Positions 7,859-17,857 of a stretch of DNA of 64,000 nucleotides are shown piece after piece (position 1 is the first letter of the stretch; the number at the start of each line of letters is the position of its first letter). Under the pieces are notes generated by a model, which did not search any database, was not told where the DNA came from, and was given only the letters and a program-made list of their open reading frames with translations. The stretch is from Rhodopirellula sp. (GTDB lineage Bacteria > Planctomycetota > Planctomycetia > Pirellulales > Pirellulaceae): contig PAAT01000074.1 in assembly GCA_002698965.1 (NCBI GenBank), positions 1 to 64,000 of the forward strand, read 5' to 3'. The position numbers were made by a program, and so were the translations under genes.

Positions 7859-10070
7859 CGAGTTCCTATTCGCACAGGATGGTATTCCTGGTGGTGGTAT
7901 GACCATTACCCTGATTGCTATTGGTGCAGGGCTGTTTTTATTGCTGATTCTGGCAGTAGCCCTTAACAAATTTTATGTCAAAGTTGGTCCGGATGAAGCT
8001 GTGATTCGTACGGGGGTTGGGGGAGTCAACGCGGTCTCTGGCTCAGGGATGTTTGTGATTCCTCTCGCTCATCAGGCAGAACGCATGGATTTGTCCGTAA
8101 AGCGAATTGAAATTAAACGTCAGGGCTCGGAAGGTCTTGTCTGTAAAGACAATATTCGAGCTGACATTGAAGTGGCATTTTATTTGCGAATTTCAGCCGA
8201 TAACATGACATCCGTAGCTGCTAAGCTGGGTGCTAAACGAGCCTCAAGCCGTGACGCACTGATTGAGCTTTTCGACGCTCAGTTTTCCGAAGCATTAAAA
8301 ACGATCGGTAAGAAGTTTGATTTTGTTGACCTTTATACTGAACGAGATCAATTCAAAGTGGCCATTACTGAACTTCTGGGTGACCCGGAAGACCTGCAGG
8401 GATATGAACTTGTCAGTACTGCCATTGATTACCTTGAACAAACTCCTTTGGAAGCATTAAATCCTAAGAATATTCTTGATGCTGAAGGGATTAAAAAGAT
8501 TACAGATCTCACTTCGCGTGAAGCGATTCAGGCGAATGATATTGAGCGTGAAAAGGAAAAGGCGATTACAAAGCAGGACGTGGAAGCTCGTGAAGCCATT
8601 CTGGCTTTGGAACGCCAACAAGTGGAAGCCGAAGAACGTCAACGTCGTGAAATTGAAGAAGTCACGGCTCGTGAGCAAGCTCAGGCGGCAGTTGTAAGAG
8701 AAGAAGAACGCTTACGAGCAGAAGCGCGTCGAATTCAGACGGAAGAGGAACTTCAGGTCGCTGAAGAAAACAAGGATCGTCAAGTCATTGTTGCTCGTAA
8801 GAACAAAGAACGAACGGATGCCGTTGAAACGGAACGTGTGGAACGTGACCGTGGTTTAGAAGCCACCGATCGTGAACGCGTTATCGCCATCGCTGACATT
8901 GAAAAAGACAAAGCAATCGAAGTTGAAAAACGAAACATTCAGGAAGTTATTCGTGAACGTGTGATTGTCGAACGTGGTGTGGTGGAAGAACAGGAACGTA
9001 TCAAGGATACCGAACAATTTGCCACAGCCGATCGATTGAAACGAGTTACCGTTACACAAGCCGAAATGACCGCGGAAGAATCCCTGGTTAAGGAAGTTAA
9101 AGCTGCCGACGCAGAAAAGCAAGCTGCTGAACGTCATGCCGAACAGATTGTGATCGAAGCGGAAGCTCATCGTCAGCGAGCAGAGAAAGAAACACAGGCT
9201 ACCAAAATGTTGGCTGAAGCAAAAACAGCTGATGAAGCGGCCAGTGGATTGGCAGAAGCAAACGTGATTACCGCCAAAGCAGATGCCAAAGAAAAGGACG
9301 GTTATGCGGAAGCTGCTGTTATCCAGCGTAAAGCGGAAGCAGAAGCTAAAGGACAGGAAGCAAAAGCTGTGGCGACCGAGAAACAAGGTACAGCCGAAGC
9401 AGTGATTGTTCAACGCCATGCAGAAGCAGAAGCGACTGGTATGGTAGCCAAGGCAGAAGGTATCTCGAAAGAAGGTACAGCCGAAGCTGAAGTGATGCAG
9501 TTGAAGTATAGTTCAGAAGCTCAGGGTATCGAAGAGAAGGCCAACGCAATGAAACTCTTCGATTCAGTTGGGAAAGAACACGAAGAATACAAATTGCAGC
9601 TTAACAAAGATAAAGAAATTGAAATCGCTGCGATTGACGCTCAACGTCAGATTGCAGAAGCCCAATCGAACATTATGGGTGAAGCGCTGAAGAGTGCACG
9701 CATTGATATTGTCGGTGGTGAGTCAACCTTCTTTGACCAGGTGGTCAACGCAGTGAAAGGCGGTAAGGTTGTCGATCGATTCGTGAGCAATAGTGAAGTC
9801 GTTAGCGATGTTAAAGATACGTTCTTTAACGGCGATCCCGAGTATTTCAAATCCCGAATCCTTGGTATGGTCGATCAATTCGACCTCAGCACTGATGATG
9901 TGAAAGACCTTTCCATCGCAGCTCTAATCGCCAAGATGATCGGTCTCGCTCGAACGGACTCGATTCGAAATGAGTTGCAGGGACTGTTAGGTATGGCCAA
10001 AAGCACCGGTATCTCAGGTGACAAAGCCAGTAACTTTATGACAGTCAATGCTTCTCAGGGTGATGCGTAA
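7851..10070 (+). CDS. Flotillin/SPFH-domain protein, YqiK-like
   Basis: 739 residues. An N-terminal membrane anchor (about 15-40) is followed by the SPFH/band-7 domain (about 40-220; YVKVGPDEAVIRTG, then RIEIKRQGSEGLVCKDNI). A very long Glu/Ala/Arg-rich coiled coil (about 235-600) contains degenerate repeats such as AEAxATGMVAKAEG and AEAEAKGQEAKA. A less charged C-terminal domain of about 110 residues follows. E. coli YqiK is roughly 550 residues, so this one has a longer coiled coil. Flotillins form large ring or cage assemblies that mark ordered membrane domains. The gene is coupled to the YqiJ-like gene and is followed by the giant AAA ATPase. Confidence 0.92.
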   Translation: MFSEFLFAQDGIPGGGMTITLIAIGAGLFLLLILAVALNKFYVKVGPDEAVIRTGVGGVNAVSGSGMFVIPLAHQAERMDLSVKRIEIKRQGSEGLVCKDNIRADIEVAFYLRISADNMTSVAAKLGAKRASSRDALIELFDAQFSEALKTIGKKFDFVDLYTERDQFKVAITELLGDPEDLQGYELVSTAIDYLEQTPLEALNPKNILDAEGIKKITDLTSREAIQANDIEREKEKAITKQDVEAREAILALERQQVEAEERQRREIEEVTAREQAQAAVVREEERLRAEARRIQTEEELQVAEENKDRQVIVARKNKERTDAVETERVERDRGLEATDRERVIAIADIEKDKAIEVEKRNIQEVIRERVIVERGVVEEQERIKDTEQFATADRLKRVTVTQAEMTAEESLVKEVKAADAEKQAAERHAEQIVIEAEAHRQRAEKETQATKMLAEAKTADEAASGLAEANVITAKADAKEKDGYAEAAVIQRKAEAEAKGQEAKAVATEKQGTAEAVIVQRHAEAEATGMVAKAEGISKEGTAEAEVMQLKYSSEAQGIEEKANAMKLFDSVGKEHEEYKLQLNKDKEIEIAAIDAQRQIAEAQSNIMGEALKSARIDIVGGESTFFDQVVNAVKGGKVVDRFVSNSEVVSDVKDTFFNGDPEYFKSRILGMVDQFDLSTDDVKDLSIAALIAKMIGLARTDSIRNELQGLLGMAKSTGISGDKASNFMTVNASQGDA

Positions 10071-10101
10071 GGCATCTGTTAGTACACCTTCGGAATGTGG
10101 T

Positions 10102-10140
10102 AGACCAGCCTCCGGCTCTCGGATTGCTGGAGGTTGGTCT
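10102..10140 (+). terminator. Hairpin between flotillin and ATPase genes, possible partial terminator or processing site
   Basis: A 12-bp stem AGACCAGCCTCC/GGAGGTTGGTCT (one G-U pair) with a 15-nt loop is followed by GCGACTCCTTTT. It sits 32 bp after the flotillin stop, in a 208-bp gap, and may attenuate read-through into the ATPase gene or stabilise the upstream mRNA. Confidence 0.45.
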
Positions 10141-10278
10141 GCGACTCCTTTTAGCACCTGTCCGCCAGGTCAAAAGGCCTGAGGAGAGCTCTGAGGACAA
10201 GGACGCTCCCGGTGTACTACCCGAACTTACCTTCGTATAACTATTCCTCAACGGGATATTCATTAGAGAGTTCGTATT

Positions 10279-13200
10279 ATGGCTCAAGCAGAACAGCAGC
10301 CAGACAACACGCAGACTCCAGAGGATAATTCACCTCAGCTGGAAAGCGGTACGTATGAAATTATACGTAACCGACTTAAAGGCTTTGCCGGTGAATTACG
10401 CGATCGGCTTAACAGCCTTAATGGAGCACGCAAGGATGTCTTTGGAGCAATTGAAACCACGCTTTTAGGAACGGAGCGTGTGACGACCGAACACAATTGT
10501 GTCCCTCGTGACATGATTGCCATCGGCGAGCAACTTATTTTTGGCTACAACATCCACTTTGGCCTACGTCAAACCACGCACCCCGCCGATGTCTTCGCGG
10601 TTTACACCTTTCGCGATGGATCATTTCACACGGAAGAATCGGACCTTCTGACCGATTCAAATTTTGAGCGTGACTTTCAGGAAATTTACAAGTATTACAA
10701 AGATGCAGAATTTACGAAGTTCTTCGTAATTGGCCCTTTTGTATATATGACCTTTCGCGTTGGCAAAGGTGTCAACGACTATAAAAGTCTAAAATGGAAG
10801 ATTGAGGATAAGAAGCTCACTTACGTTGATAATCGTAGTGATCATGAAGTTGAATTTCCATCCCAGCACGATTTCCCCTGGCGTCGGGCAACCCGTGATC
10901 AATTTGAAGAAGGACGTCATCCGCATGTAAGCATTGACGATCGGTTGTTCGTTGAGACGACAGGTGGTGATCTAACCATCAAGATCGAGAACAACACGGA
11001 ATCTGGCGAAGGAATCTATTCAGAGCCAGTTGAGAATCTCGATCAAACTCTGGATGATGCCGAGATTCTGTATGCCGTTAACGGTAGTTTGATTCTGGTA
11101 AGAATTCGCCCTTATCAGGAAGAAGCGAACCGGTATTTTATTTATAACGACAAAGTCAAACGTGTGTGGCGTTGTGATTCGATTGAAGAATCCTGTGTGC
11201 TGCTTCCTGACGATCATGGTGTGATTTTCGCCAATGGCTATGCACTTGCCACAGGTGAATTTAAAGTGTTTGACACTGAACTTCAACATATGAAGTTTGA
11301 CCGTCGACTGGACGCACCTAATGGTGAAGACTACTTGTATGTCTTCTACTGTGAAGATACCGGAACCTACGTATTACTACGGTACAACCTGATTCAACAG
11401 GAAGTGGACACGCCGGTAATCTGTAATGGGACATCCTTTTTCCAGGCAGGAGAAATGATCTGCTTTCGCTCTCAGGCGGAACCTCAAAAGCATCATGCGC
11501 TCCAAATCTGGCAAACTCCCTATGTTTCAGAGGACTACGTACCCGATACAAATACAGATTCTTTCTTATATAAAATTGGTAATAAAGATCTCGTGCGTGG
11601 AATGGCCGAGTGTTACGAAGTTATTTCGTTGATCGAAAAGGATGATAGCTATTCAGGGCTATATGCCGATCTGGCCAAAGCAGCGGGCGATGTGGTGGAT
11701 GCCCATTTTTGGTCCACGAATGAGGAATGCTTCAAAGTTTCTGAACCACTGGTCGAAATTCGTCAGGCTGCAGAATCAGCGATCGATGAATTCGAGAAAG
11801 TTGTTCGTGTTAAGCAGAACACTTTAGACCAAACCCGACAGGTTGAAGCCCGGGTCACCGAGATTCTTCGTGTCGTACAAAACAGTCGATTTGAAAATAT
11901 CGACGAATTTGTACAGGCCCTGGCGGAATTGCGGGCCGTACGGGGTGAAATTATTTCACTGCGTGAATTGCGTTACAACAATCCGGAACTCATCAACGAT
12001 TTGGAATTGCAGGTTTCCGAAAGCAATGATCGTCTCAGCCAGCGATGTGTTGAGTTCCTACTGCGAGACGACGCCTTGGCCCCTTATGCTGAGCGAGTGG
12101 ATGGACAAGCAGCTACGATTCCGGAATTGACGAAAGTAACCGATGCCAAAGTATTGGAAGATGAAATTTCAGCCAGTGCTTCGGAACTGGAAATGTTGAT
12201 TGATATTGTCAGTAATCTGGAAATTGAGGACGCTACTCAGCGAACTCGAATTATAGAAAATATTTCAGCTATCTTTGGGAAAGTGAATACGGCCCGCGCC
12301 TCACTCAAAGGCAAAGTCAAAGATCTGATGAGTGTCGAAGGCATTGCGGAATTCAATTCCCAGATGAAACTACTTAATCAGGCGGTGGTTAATTATCTGG
12401 ATATCTGTGACACTCCTCAGAAGTGTGAGGAATTCCTCACCAAAATGATGATCCAACTGGAGGAACTGGAAGGACGGTTTGCAGAGTTTGATGAATTTGT
12501 TGTCCAACTGACGGATAAACGTGAAGAGGTATACAATGCCTTTGAAACGCGCAAAGTCGGCCTGGTTGAGGAAAGAAATAAACGAGCATCGTCTCTCATG
12601 AATGCGGCTGATCGTATTCTTAAAGGCGTGAAGTCACGTGTTGATAGTTTGGAGTCCGTCAACGAAATCAATGCGTACTTTGCCTCTGACCTGATGATTG
12701 AAAAGATCCGCGATCTGGTGGATCAACTTAAACAACTTGATGACAGCGTAAAAGTCGATGATGTTCAGAGTCGACTGAAGACCGTTCGCGAAGACGCTGT
12801 AAGACAACTCAAGGACCGTCAGGAGTTATTTGTTGATGGCGAAAATATTATTAAGTTTGGTAAACACAACTTCTCCGTGAATATCCAGTCATTGGATCTG
12901 ACTTCTGTTCTACGTGACGGAGAGATGTTCTATCACCTCACCGGTACGGATTTCTTTGAACGTATTGCTGACGAAGATTTACTGGCAACCCGGGATGTAT
13001 GGCAGCAGGAAGTTATTTCTGAAAATACAGATGTGTATCGTGGTGAATACCTTGCCTATCAGATGTTCGCTGAGTTGCACAATAATACAGAGATGTCGCT
13101 CGAGGCATTTTCAGGGTTGGATGATGAGCAACGTGTAGCAGAACTCCAAAAATTTATGGGACCCCGATATACCGAAGCTTACGCAAAAGGAGTGCACGAT

Positions 13201-15582
13201 CTCGACGCGGCAAAGCTTGTGAAGACTTTGGCGGAGATGGAATTATCTATCGGCTTGCTTAGGTATCACACGAAGGCTCGTGCGTTAGCGCGTTTGTACT
13301 GGGAATACTTTGGCGATAATGTTCAAAAGTCATTGCTTCAGTCACGCTTGAGTGGGGTAGGGACGATTGCGCAGTTGTTCCCCAGTAGTGCCGAACAGCA
13401 GCAGTATGTTGCCGTGATTGAGCCCATGTTGGCTGAGTTTGTGACATCGACCGGGATGTTTTCGGAAGACTACGTAAACCAAGCTGCCAACTATCTTTTT
13501 GAGGAATTGACAGTTAGTCATCAGTTCGTCATTAGTCGCAAAGCAGCCGAATTGTACGAAGCCTTTGAACGGCACCTGAAACAGAATAGCTTTGTCGATA
13601 AATTTAAATCCAGCGTTACAAAACTCGTCAAGAGTCCTCTGGAGCGATTCATTCTCCTACGCGACTGGTTAGAAGCGTTTCTAACGGAAACTACTCAGGA
13701 TTCCGTAGCAGATGATTACGTGGATGAACTGGCTGTGATGTTGATGAAAGGTTCCTTCAATAAGAAAAATGTCATTGATGGAACGGTTGAACGCGTGATC
13801 AAGGGCATGATTGGTAACCATGGGGTTGTTGAAGAGAATTCATATCAGTTTAATTACAACGAATTCATCACCAAAATGGAACGATTTGAGCGAGTGGTTG
13901 TTCCAAAGTATCGTGACTATATCGAGATTAAAAAAGAAGTAATTGAACGGGCAAAAGAAGATCTGCGCTTGGATGAATATCGTCCTCGAGTGCTCACGTC
14001 CTTTGTGCGGAACCGTCTGATTGACGAAGTTTACCTCCCACTTGTTGGTGATAATCTAGCGAAACAGATTGGTGTCGTGGGCGACCAAAAGCGTACAGAC
14101 CTGATGGGCTTATTGCTTCTGATTTCTCCTCCAGGTTATGGTAAGACGACGTTGATGGAATATGTTGCGAATCGTTTGGGCATAATCTTCATGAAGATTA
14201 ACGGTCCTGCGATTGGACATGCCGTGACTTCACTAGATCCCGAGGAGGCTCCCAATGCTGGAGCTCGTGAAGAAGTAGAGAAGTTAAATCTGTCCCTGGA
14301 AATGGGTGACAATGTGATGATTTATCTGGATGACATCCAGCATTGTAATCCGGAGTTTTTGCAGAAATTCATCTCGCTTTGTGACGCTCAAAGAAAAATC
14401 GAAGGGGTTTATAAAGGTCAGACTAAAACTTACGACTTACGAGGTCGCAAGGTTTGCGTAATCATGGCTGGAAACCCGTACACCGAAAGTGGTGAAAAGT
14501 TCCAGATTCCAGACATGTTGGCCAACCGTGCAGACATCTATAACCTCGGTGAGATTATTGGGGATACTCGGGAAGCGTTCGAAATGAGTTACCTCGAAAA
14601 CTGCCTTACTTCGAATCCCGTACTTAATAAGCTTGCAAGTCGCAGTCAGAAAGATGTTTACAACATCATTCGGATCGCTGAGACTGATTCACAGGAAGGC
14701 GTCGAATTCGAGGCTAACTACTCAATGGAAGAAGTTAGCGAAATGGTTAGCACGATGAAGAAGCTGATGCGGGTCCGTGACGTGGTGCTGCAAGTGAATC
14801 GTGAATACATTAATTCCGCAGCGCAGGCAGATGACTACCGCACTGAGCCTCCATTTAAACTGCAGGGTTCTTATCGAAATATGAACCGCATTGCTGAGAA
14901 GGTTCTTCCGATTATGAACGACGAAGAACTGGAGACGCTGATTAAAAGCAGCTATGAGAATGATGCGCAGACGCTTACAAGCGATGCCGAGGCCAATCTA
15001 CTAAAACTCTATGAGATGTGTGGTTGGATTGATGAGGAGCGTGCTGCTCGTTGGGATGACATCAAGAAAGCCTTTGTTAAGAACATGAAGCTCCGCGGCG
15101 TTGGGTCAGATGACCAATTTGGTCAGGTGGTACTGCAGATGCAGGGTTTCACGGATGGTCTGGAAGAAATACGTGAAACAATCAGTGATGGCGTCAAGAA
15201 TCTGGCGACGGTCAAGACAGAGCCTGTTATGGTCCAACCACAAGCTGCGGAAGGAGTCGACGCTGGCGGGGAAACAGCGGATGCATTGATGAGTCTGGCA
15301 GAGGAATTACGAGCTTATACGACTGGCGCGATTACCGTGGATGAGTCTAAAGGTGTACAACGCGTGGCTGTTATGCATAAAGTGCCCAAATCGATCCTTA
15401 GCGTGCTGGAGAATCAATTTCAGGTGATGAATGAATGGATGAGGCCCATGATGGAATCACAGCATGCCAGTGCTCAGACGGTTGAAAAGCTGAGTCAGTC
15501 TGTCGATCAATGTCTCAAGTCATATGACAGCCTCATCAACGGCCTGAGAGGCGACGGCGACGAAATTAATGCAGAGGACTAA
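10279..15582 (+). CDS. Giant coiled-coil AAA ATPase ('DNA repair ATPase' family label), flotillin-associated
   Basis: 1767 residues, no signal peptide or membrane segment. Residues 1-480 form an unrecognised, beta-rich globular region. About 480-870 is alpha-helical, partly coiled coil. About 900-1240 is a further helical region. The AAA module follows: Walker A PPGYGKTT near 1284-1291, Walker B MIYLDD near 1345-1352, sensor-1-like IMAGNP near 1395, then an arginine-containing MLANRADIYNLGE segment. The C-terminal 300 residues are helical. From memory, large proteins of this build are labelled 'DNA repair ATPase' and often follow flotillin genes; direct evidence for DNA repair is not apparent here. 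The genetic context suggests an ATP-driven machine working with the flotillin membrane scaffold. Substrate unknown. Confidence 0.8.
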   Translation: MAQAEQQPDNTQTPEDNSPQLESGTYEIIRNRLKGFAGELRDRLNSLNGARKDVFGAIETTLLGTERVTTEHNCVPRDMIAIGEQLIFGYNIHFGLRQTTHPADVFAVYTFRDGSFHTEESDLLTDSNFERDFQEIYKYYKDAEFTKFFVIGPFVYMTFRVGKGVNDYKSLKWKIEDKKLTYVDNRSDHEVEFPSQHDFPWRRATRDQFEEGRHPHVSIDDRLFVETTGGDLTIKIENNTESGEGIYSEPVENLDQTLDDAEILYAVNGSLILVRIRPYQEEANRYFIYNDKVKRVWRCDSIEESCVLLPDDHGVIFANGYALATGEFKVFDTELQHMKFDRRLDAPNGEDYLYVFYCEDTGTYVLLRYNLIQQEVDTPVICNGTSFFQAGEMICFRSQAEPQKHHALQIWQTPYVSEDYVPDTNTDSFLYKIGNKDLVRGMAECYEVISLIEKDDSYSGLYADLAKAAGDVVDAHFWSTNEECFKVSEPLVEIRQAAESAIDEFEKVVRVKQNTLDQTRQVEARVTEILRVVQNSRFENIDEFVQALAELRAVRGEIISLRELRYNNPELINDLELQVSESNDRLSQRCVEFLLRDDALAPYAERVDGQAATIPELTKVTDAKVLEDEISASASELEMLIDIVSNLEIEDATQRTRIIENISAIFGKVNTARASLKGKVKDLMSVEGIAEFNSQMKLLNQAVVNYLDICDTPQKCEEFLTKMMIQLEELEGRFAEFDEFVVQLTDKREEVYNAFETRKVGLVEERNKRASSLMNAADRILKGVKSRVDSLESVNEINAYFASDLMIEKIRDLVDQLKQLDDSVKVDDVQSRLKTVREDAVRQLKDRQELFVDGENIIKFGKHNFSVNIQSLDLTSVLRDGEMFYHLTGTDFFERIADEDLLATRDVWQQEVISENTDVYRGEYLAYQMFAELHNNTEMSLEAFSGLDDEQRVAELQKFMGPRYTEAYAKGVHDLDAAKLVKTLAEMELSIGLLRYHTKARALARLYWEYFGDNVQKSLLQSRLSGVGTIAQLFPSSAEQQQYVAVIEPMLAEFVTSTGMFSEDYVNQAANYLFEELTVSHQFVISRKAAELYEAFERHLKQNSFVDKFKSSVTKLVKSPLERFILLRDWLEAFLTETTQDSVADDYVDELAVMLMKGSFNKKNVIDGTVERVIKGMIGNHGVVEENSYQFNYNEFITKMERFERVVVPKYRDYIEIKKEVIERAKEDLRLDEYRPRVLTSFVRNRLIDEVYLPLVGDNLAKQIGVVGDQKRTDLMGLLLLISPPGYGKTTLMEYVANRLGIIFMKINGPAIGHAVTSLDPEEAPNAGAREEVEKLNLSLEMGDNVMIYLDDIQHCNPEFLQKFISLCDAQRKIEGVYKGQTKTYDLRGRKVCVIMAGNPYTESGEKFQIPDMLANRADIYNLGEIIGDTREAFEMSYLENCLTSNPVLNKLASRSQKDVYNIIRIAETDSQEGVEFEANYSMEEVSEMVSTMKKLMRVRDVVLQVNREYINSAAQADDYRTEPPFKLQGSYRNMNRIAEKVLPIMNDEELETLIKSSYENDAQTLTSDAEANLLKLYEMCGWIDEERAARWDDIKKAFVKNMKLRGVGSDDQFGQVVLQMQGFTDGLEEIRETISDGVKNLATVKTEPVMVQPQAAEGVDAGGETADALMSLAEELRAYTTGAITVDESKGVQRVAVMHKVPKSILSVLENQFQVMNEWMRPMMESQHASAQTVEKLSQSVDQCLKSYDSLINGLRGDGDEINAED

Positions 15583-15603
15583 CCCTTTTAGACAGGGGAT
15601 TCC

Positions 15604-16722
15604 TCATATCGTTAACCAACGATCGCGGCTCGAAACTTCCCAGTTTTCGGAGACTTGCTCGTCTTCAATCACATAAGCTGATTTGTGAAGTGCGCTGGTT
15701 GGGCAAATGTGCCCCGGTACGGCTAGAAGTTCATCGCCTGGTACGAAATCACCCGCATTTTTGAGACGTAAGACCAGATGCTCTTCATTTTGTAGAATAG
15801 CTTCCGCATTGGGCAGATCTGGAAAGATGACTCGCTTCGTTACATCGGGATCAGATGCACAGGCTTTATAGCCCAGATCGACAGTGATCGTCTCTTCGGT
15901 GGGACGACTTATCACCCGGGTGAGAATTCGAGCTGCCGGTGTGTATTGAAGGTCCGGAAACATCTTGCCGTAATTGTTATCAAAGAATGTATTAGTACCC
16001 GGACTTAATTCCAAAGCCGGATCGGAGATGGAAGCGTAAACCGGGAAACTTCCGGTTCCTCCGGCAACGATACGAGGTACTCTGAGGCCCTCCCGCTCGA
16101 GTTGATCCCGGAAGTCGGATGCTAATTGCCAACATGACATCACGGCCTGCCGACGTGCTTCTAAGTCCGTCTGGTGATTTTGCCCGTCGTACAAATGAAT
16201 GCCTCCAGGTTGGATGCCGGGAAGATCGTGGAACAACTGGTAAATCTGTACAGCGGTTTCTCCAGGTGTAATTCCCGTTCGATGTTGCCCGGAATCTAAA
16301 TCCAGCAACAGTTCAATCGTTTTATTTGCTGCTGACATCGCCTCCGAAAGCTGACGAACCGGAGTTGCATGGTCAGCCGTTGCAATAAACTGCACGTCAT
16401 TAAATCGCGTCACGAAATCGACGGCTCGTTGGATATTCGGGCCGACAAGATTGTATCCCAGTAGGACATCTTTGACACCGGCTTCTGCCAGCATTTCTGC
16501 TTCGGCAAAGGTTGCACATTTGTGTTTTGTAATTCCCATTCCCAGTTGGATCTTAGTTACGGCCTTCATTTTGTGCGTCTTGCAGTGAGGACGCAAGCGA
16601 GTCACGTCTCCGGCTTCCCGAAGCATTTCAGCCAAGTTAGCATTCATTACTTCACGAAAAACAACTAAGCCGGGTGAGACGATTGAAGAGGTATCCTGGA
16701 TTTTGAAATTGCATTCAGTCAT
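15604..16722 (-). CDS. D-threonine aldolase/D-serine dehydratase-like PLP enzyme
   Basis: 372 residues with an alanine-racemase-type N-terminal TIM barrel. The PLP lysine is probably K48 in RPHCKTHK. The barrel continues through LLLDLDSGQHRTGI and the phosphate-binding GGTGSFPVY segment. In the C-terminal beta domain PGHICPTSAL gives an H338-x-C340 pair. Known family members bind a divalent metal with His-x-Cys (D-serine dehydratase type, Zn) or His-x-Asp (D-threonine aldolase type), so this pair leans to the Zn type. The likely reaction is breakdown of a D-beta-hydroxy amino acid. The EamA-like exporter upstream on the same strand may be co-transcribed. It converges with the giant ATPase gene across 21 bp. 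Confidence 0.85.
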   Translation of the reverse strand: MTECNFKIQDTSSIVSPGLVVFREVMNANLAEMLREAGDVTRLRPHCKTHKMKAVTKIQLGMGITKHKCATFAEAEMLAEAGVKDVLLGYNLVGPNIQRAVDFVTRFNDVQFIATADHATPVRQLSEAMSAANKTIELLLDLDSGQHRTGITPGETAVQIYQLFHDLPGIQPGGIHLYDGQNHQTDLEARRQAVMSCWQLASDFRDQLEREGLRVPRIVAGGTGSFPVYASISDPALELSPGTNTFFDNNYGKMFPDLQYTPAARILTRVISRPTEETITVDLGYKACASDPDVTKRVIFPDLPNAEAILQNEEHLVLRLKNAGDFVPGDELLAVPGHICPTSALHKSAYVIEDEQVSENWEVSSRDRWLTI

Positions 16723-16762
16723 TTTGTTACTCGGTGATTACGGTGTTAAATCGTAATGCATT

Positions 16763-17737
16763 TTACTGAGGTTGCTGACGGTTTACCAAATAGATTCCGC
16801 TCGCCACCAAAATCAAGGAGACAAAAATCCATGATGACAAAGGATCGTCTCGGAATATAGCTGCTGCCGAGATTCCAAATAGTGGCGTTAGGAAGCTAAA
16901 AACAGAAATTCTGGTGGCAGAGTATTTCTTCAAGAGCATTGTTTGGACGGCAAAGCACATGCCTCCTACGATGATTCCCTGATAGACCAGTCCACCGATA
17001 ACTTCGTCGTTCACTTGCTCAATCGAAACCTGTTCCGATTCAAAGAATAGAGCAGTGGGGATGAACCAAAGGACTCCGATGAAGTCATGCCAAAGAATGA
17101 TGGTTCCCGACGGTACTTTGGTCAGACTGGCTTTGATAAACAATATCTTGATTGCCAGAATGAAAGCACTAAGGATGATGATCATATCGCCCACGATACT
17201 TGCCTGATCAGTCGTTGGAGTATTGTCATGGGAAGACTTGATGATCAATGTAACCAAAGCACTTGTCCCGGCTAAAAGGCAACCGAAGAGCTGAATCTTC
17301 GTGATGCGGTGATTGCCGGTAAAGAAGTGTTCGAAGATCAGTACCCAGATGATGTAGGTGTTAATCAGGATCGTGGTGTGGGTTGAGTTGGTCAGATGAA
17401 CGCCAATCGTAAAGGTGGCGATTTGAGCAAAGAGTAATGTTCCGGCAAGAAAGCACGGCCCAAGTTGTCCACGCGCAAGCTTAATCGGTTCCTTTGCTAT
17501 TTGACACCAAACCACCATGAATAGCGTCGCCATGGCAAAGCGGATTCCACTCACCGTAAGCGGCGGTAGACCTAACAGAGTTTCCTCTGAAAATAGGCTG
17601 TATTTTGCCGCAACAGGATTCCCTCCCCAGCAAGCAGACGTCAATATTACTAAGCCGATTGCTGAGAAGGGCAGGGCAATATTGCTGGAGCCTTGGGTCG
17701 TCGGCTGAACTGGAGTAAACTTACCGGTATCGTTCAT
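16763..17737 (-). CDS. EamA/DMT-superfamily transporter
   Basis: About 324 residues with ten hydrophobic segments in two EamA repeats. The first helix carries the typical SACWGGNPVAAKYS signature (usual form 'WG.n.va.k'). The second repeat starts near YQGIIVGGMCFAVQTMLL. Such proteins export or exchange small metabolites and amino acids; the substrate is not predictable. I prefer ATG 17737 (MNDTGKF). An in-frame GTG at 17794 would add 19 residues with no family support. The gene lies 40 bp upstream of the D-threonine aldolase-like gene, suggesting a shared transcript and possibly a shared substrate. Confidence 0.85.
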   Translation of the reverse strand: MNDTGKFTPVQPTTQGSSNIALPFSAIGLVILTSACWGGNPVAAKYSLFSEETLLGLPPLTVSGIRFAMATLFMVVWCQIAKEPIKLARGQLGPCFLAGTLLFAQIATFTIGVHLTNSTHTTILINTYIIWVLIFEHFFTGNHRITKIQLFGCLLAGTSALVTLIIKSSHDNTPTTDQASIVGDMIIILSAFILAIKILFIKASLTKVPSGTIILWHDFIGVLWFIPTALFFESEQVSIEQVNDEVIGGLVYQGIIVGGMCFAVQTMLLKKYSATRISVFSFLTPLFGISAAAIFRDDPLSSWIFVSLILVASGIYLVNRQQPQ

Positions 17738-17857
17738 TGCTTTGAAGTATGAGCGGAAAGGTGCATCGTAAACCACCATGTATACTAAAGCCACACCTAT
17801 GTCTGACAGACTGCCTGAAAAAAGGTAGTTCGTGGTTAACCTTTAATTAAGCGAGAC

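Noticed and set aside
8856..9419. 187-residue minus-strand frame antisense to the flotillin coiled coil
   Set aside because: Phe/Cys/Gly-rich translation is the mirror of the Glu/Ala repeats, so it is a composition effect.
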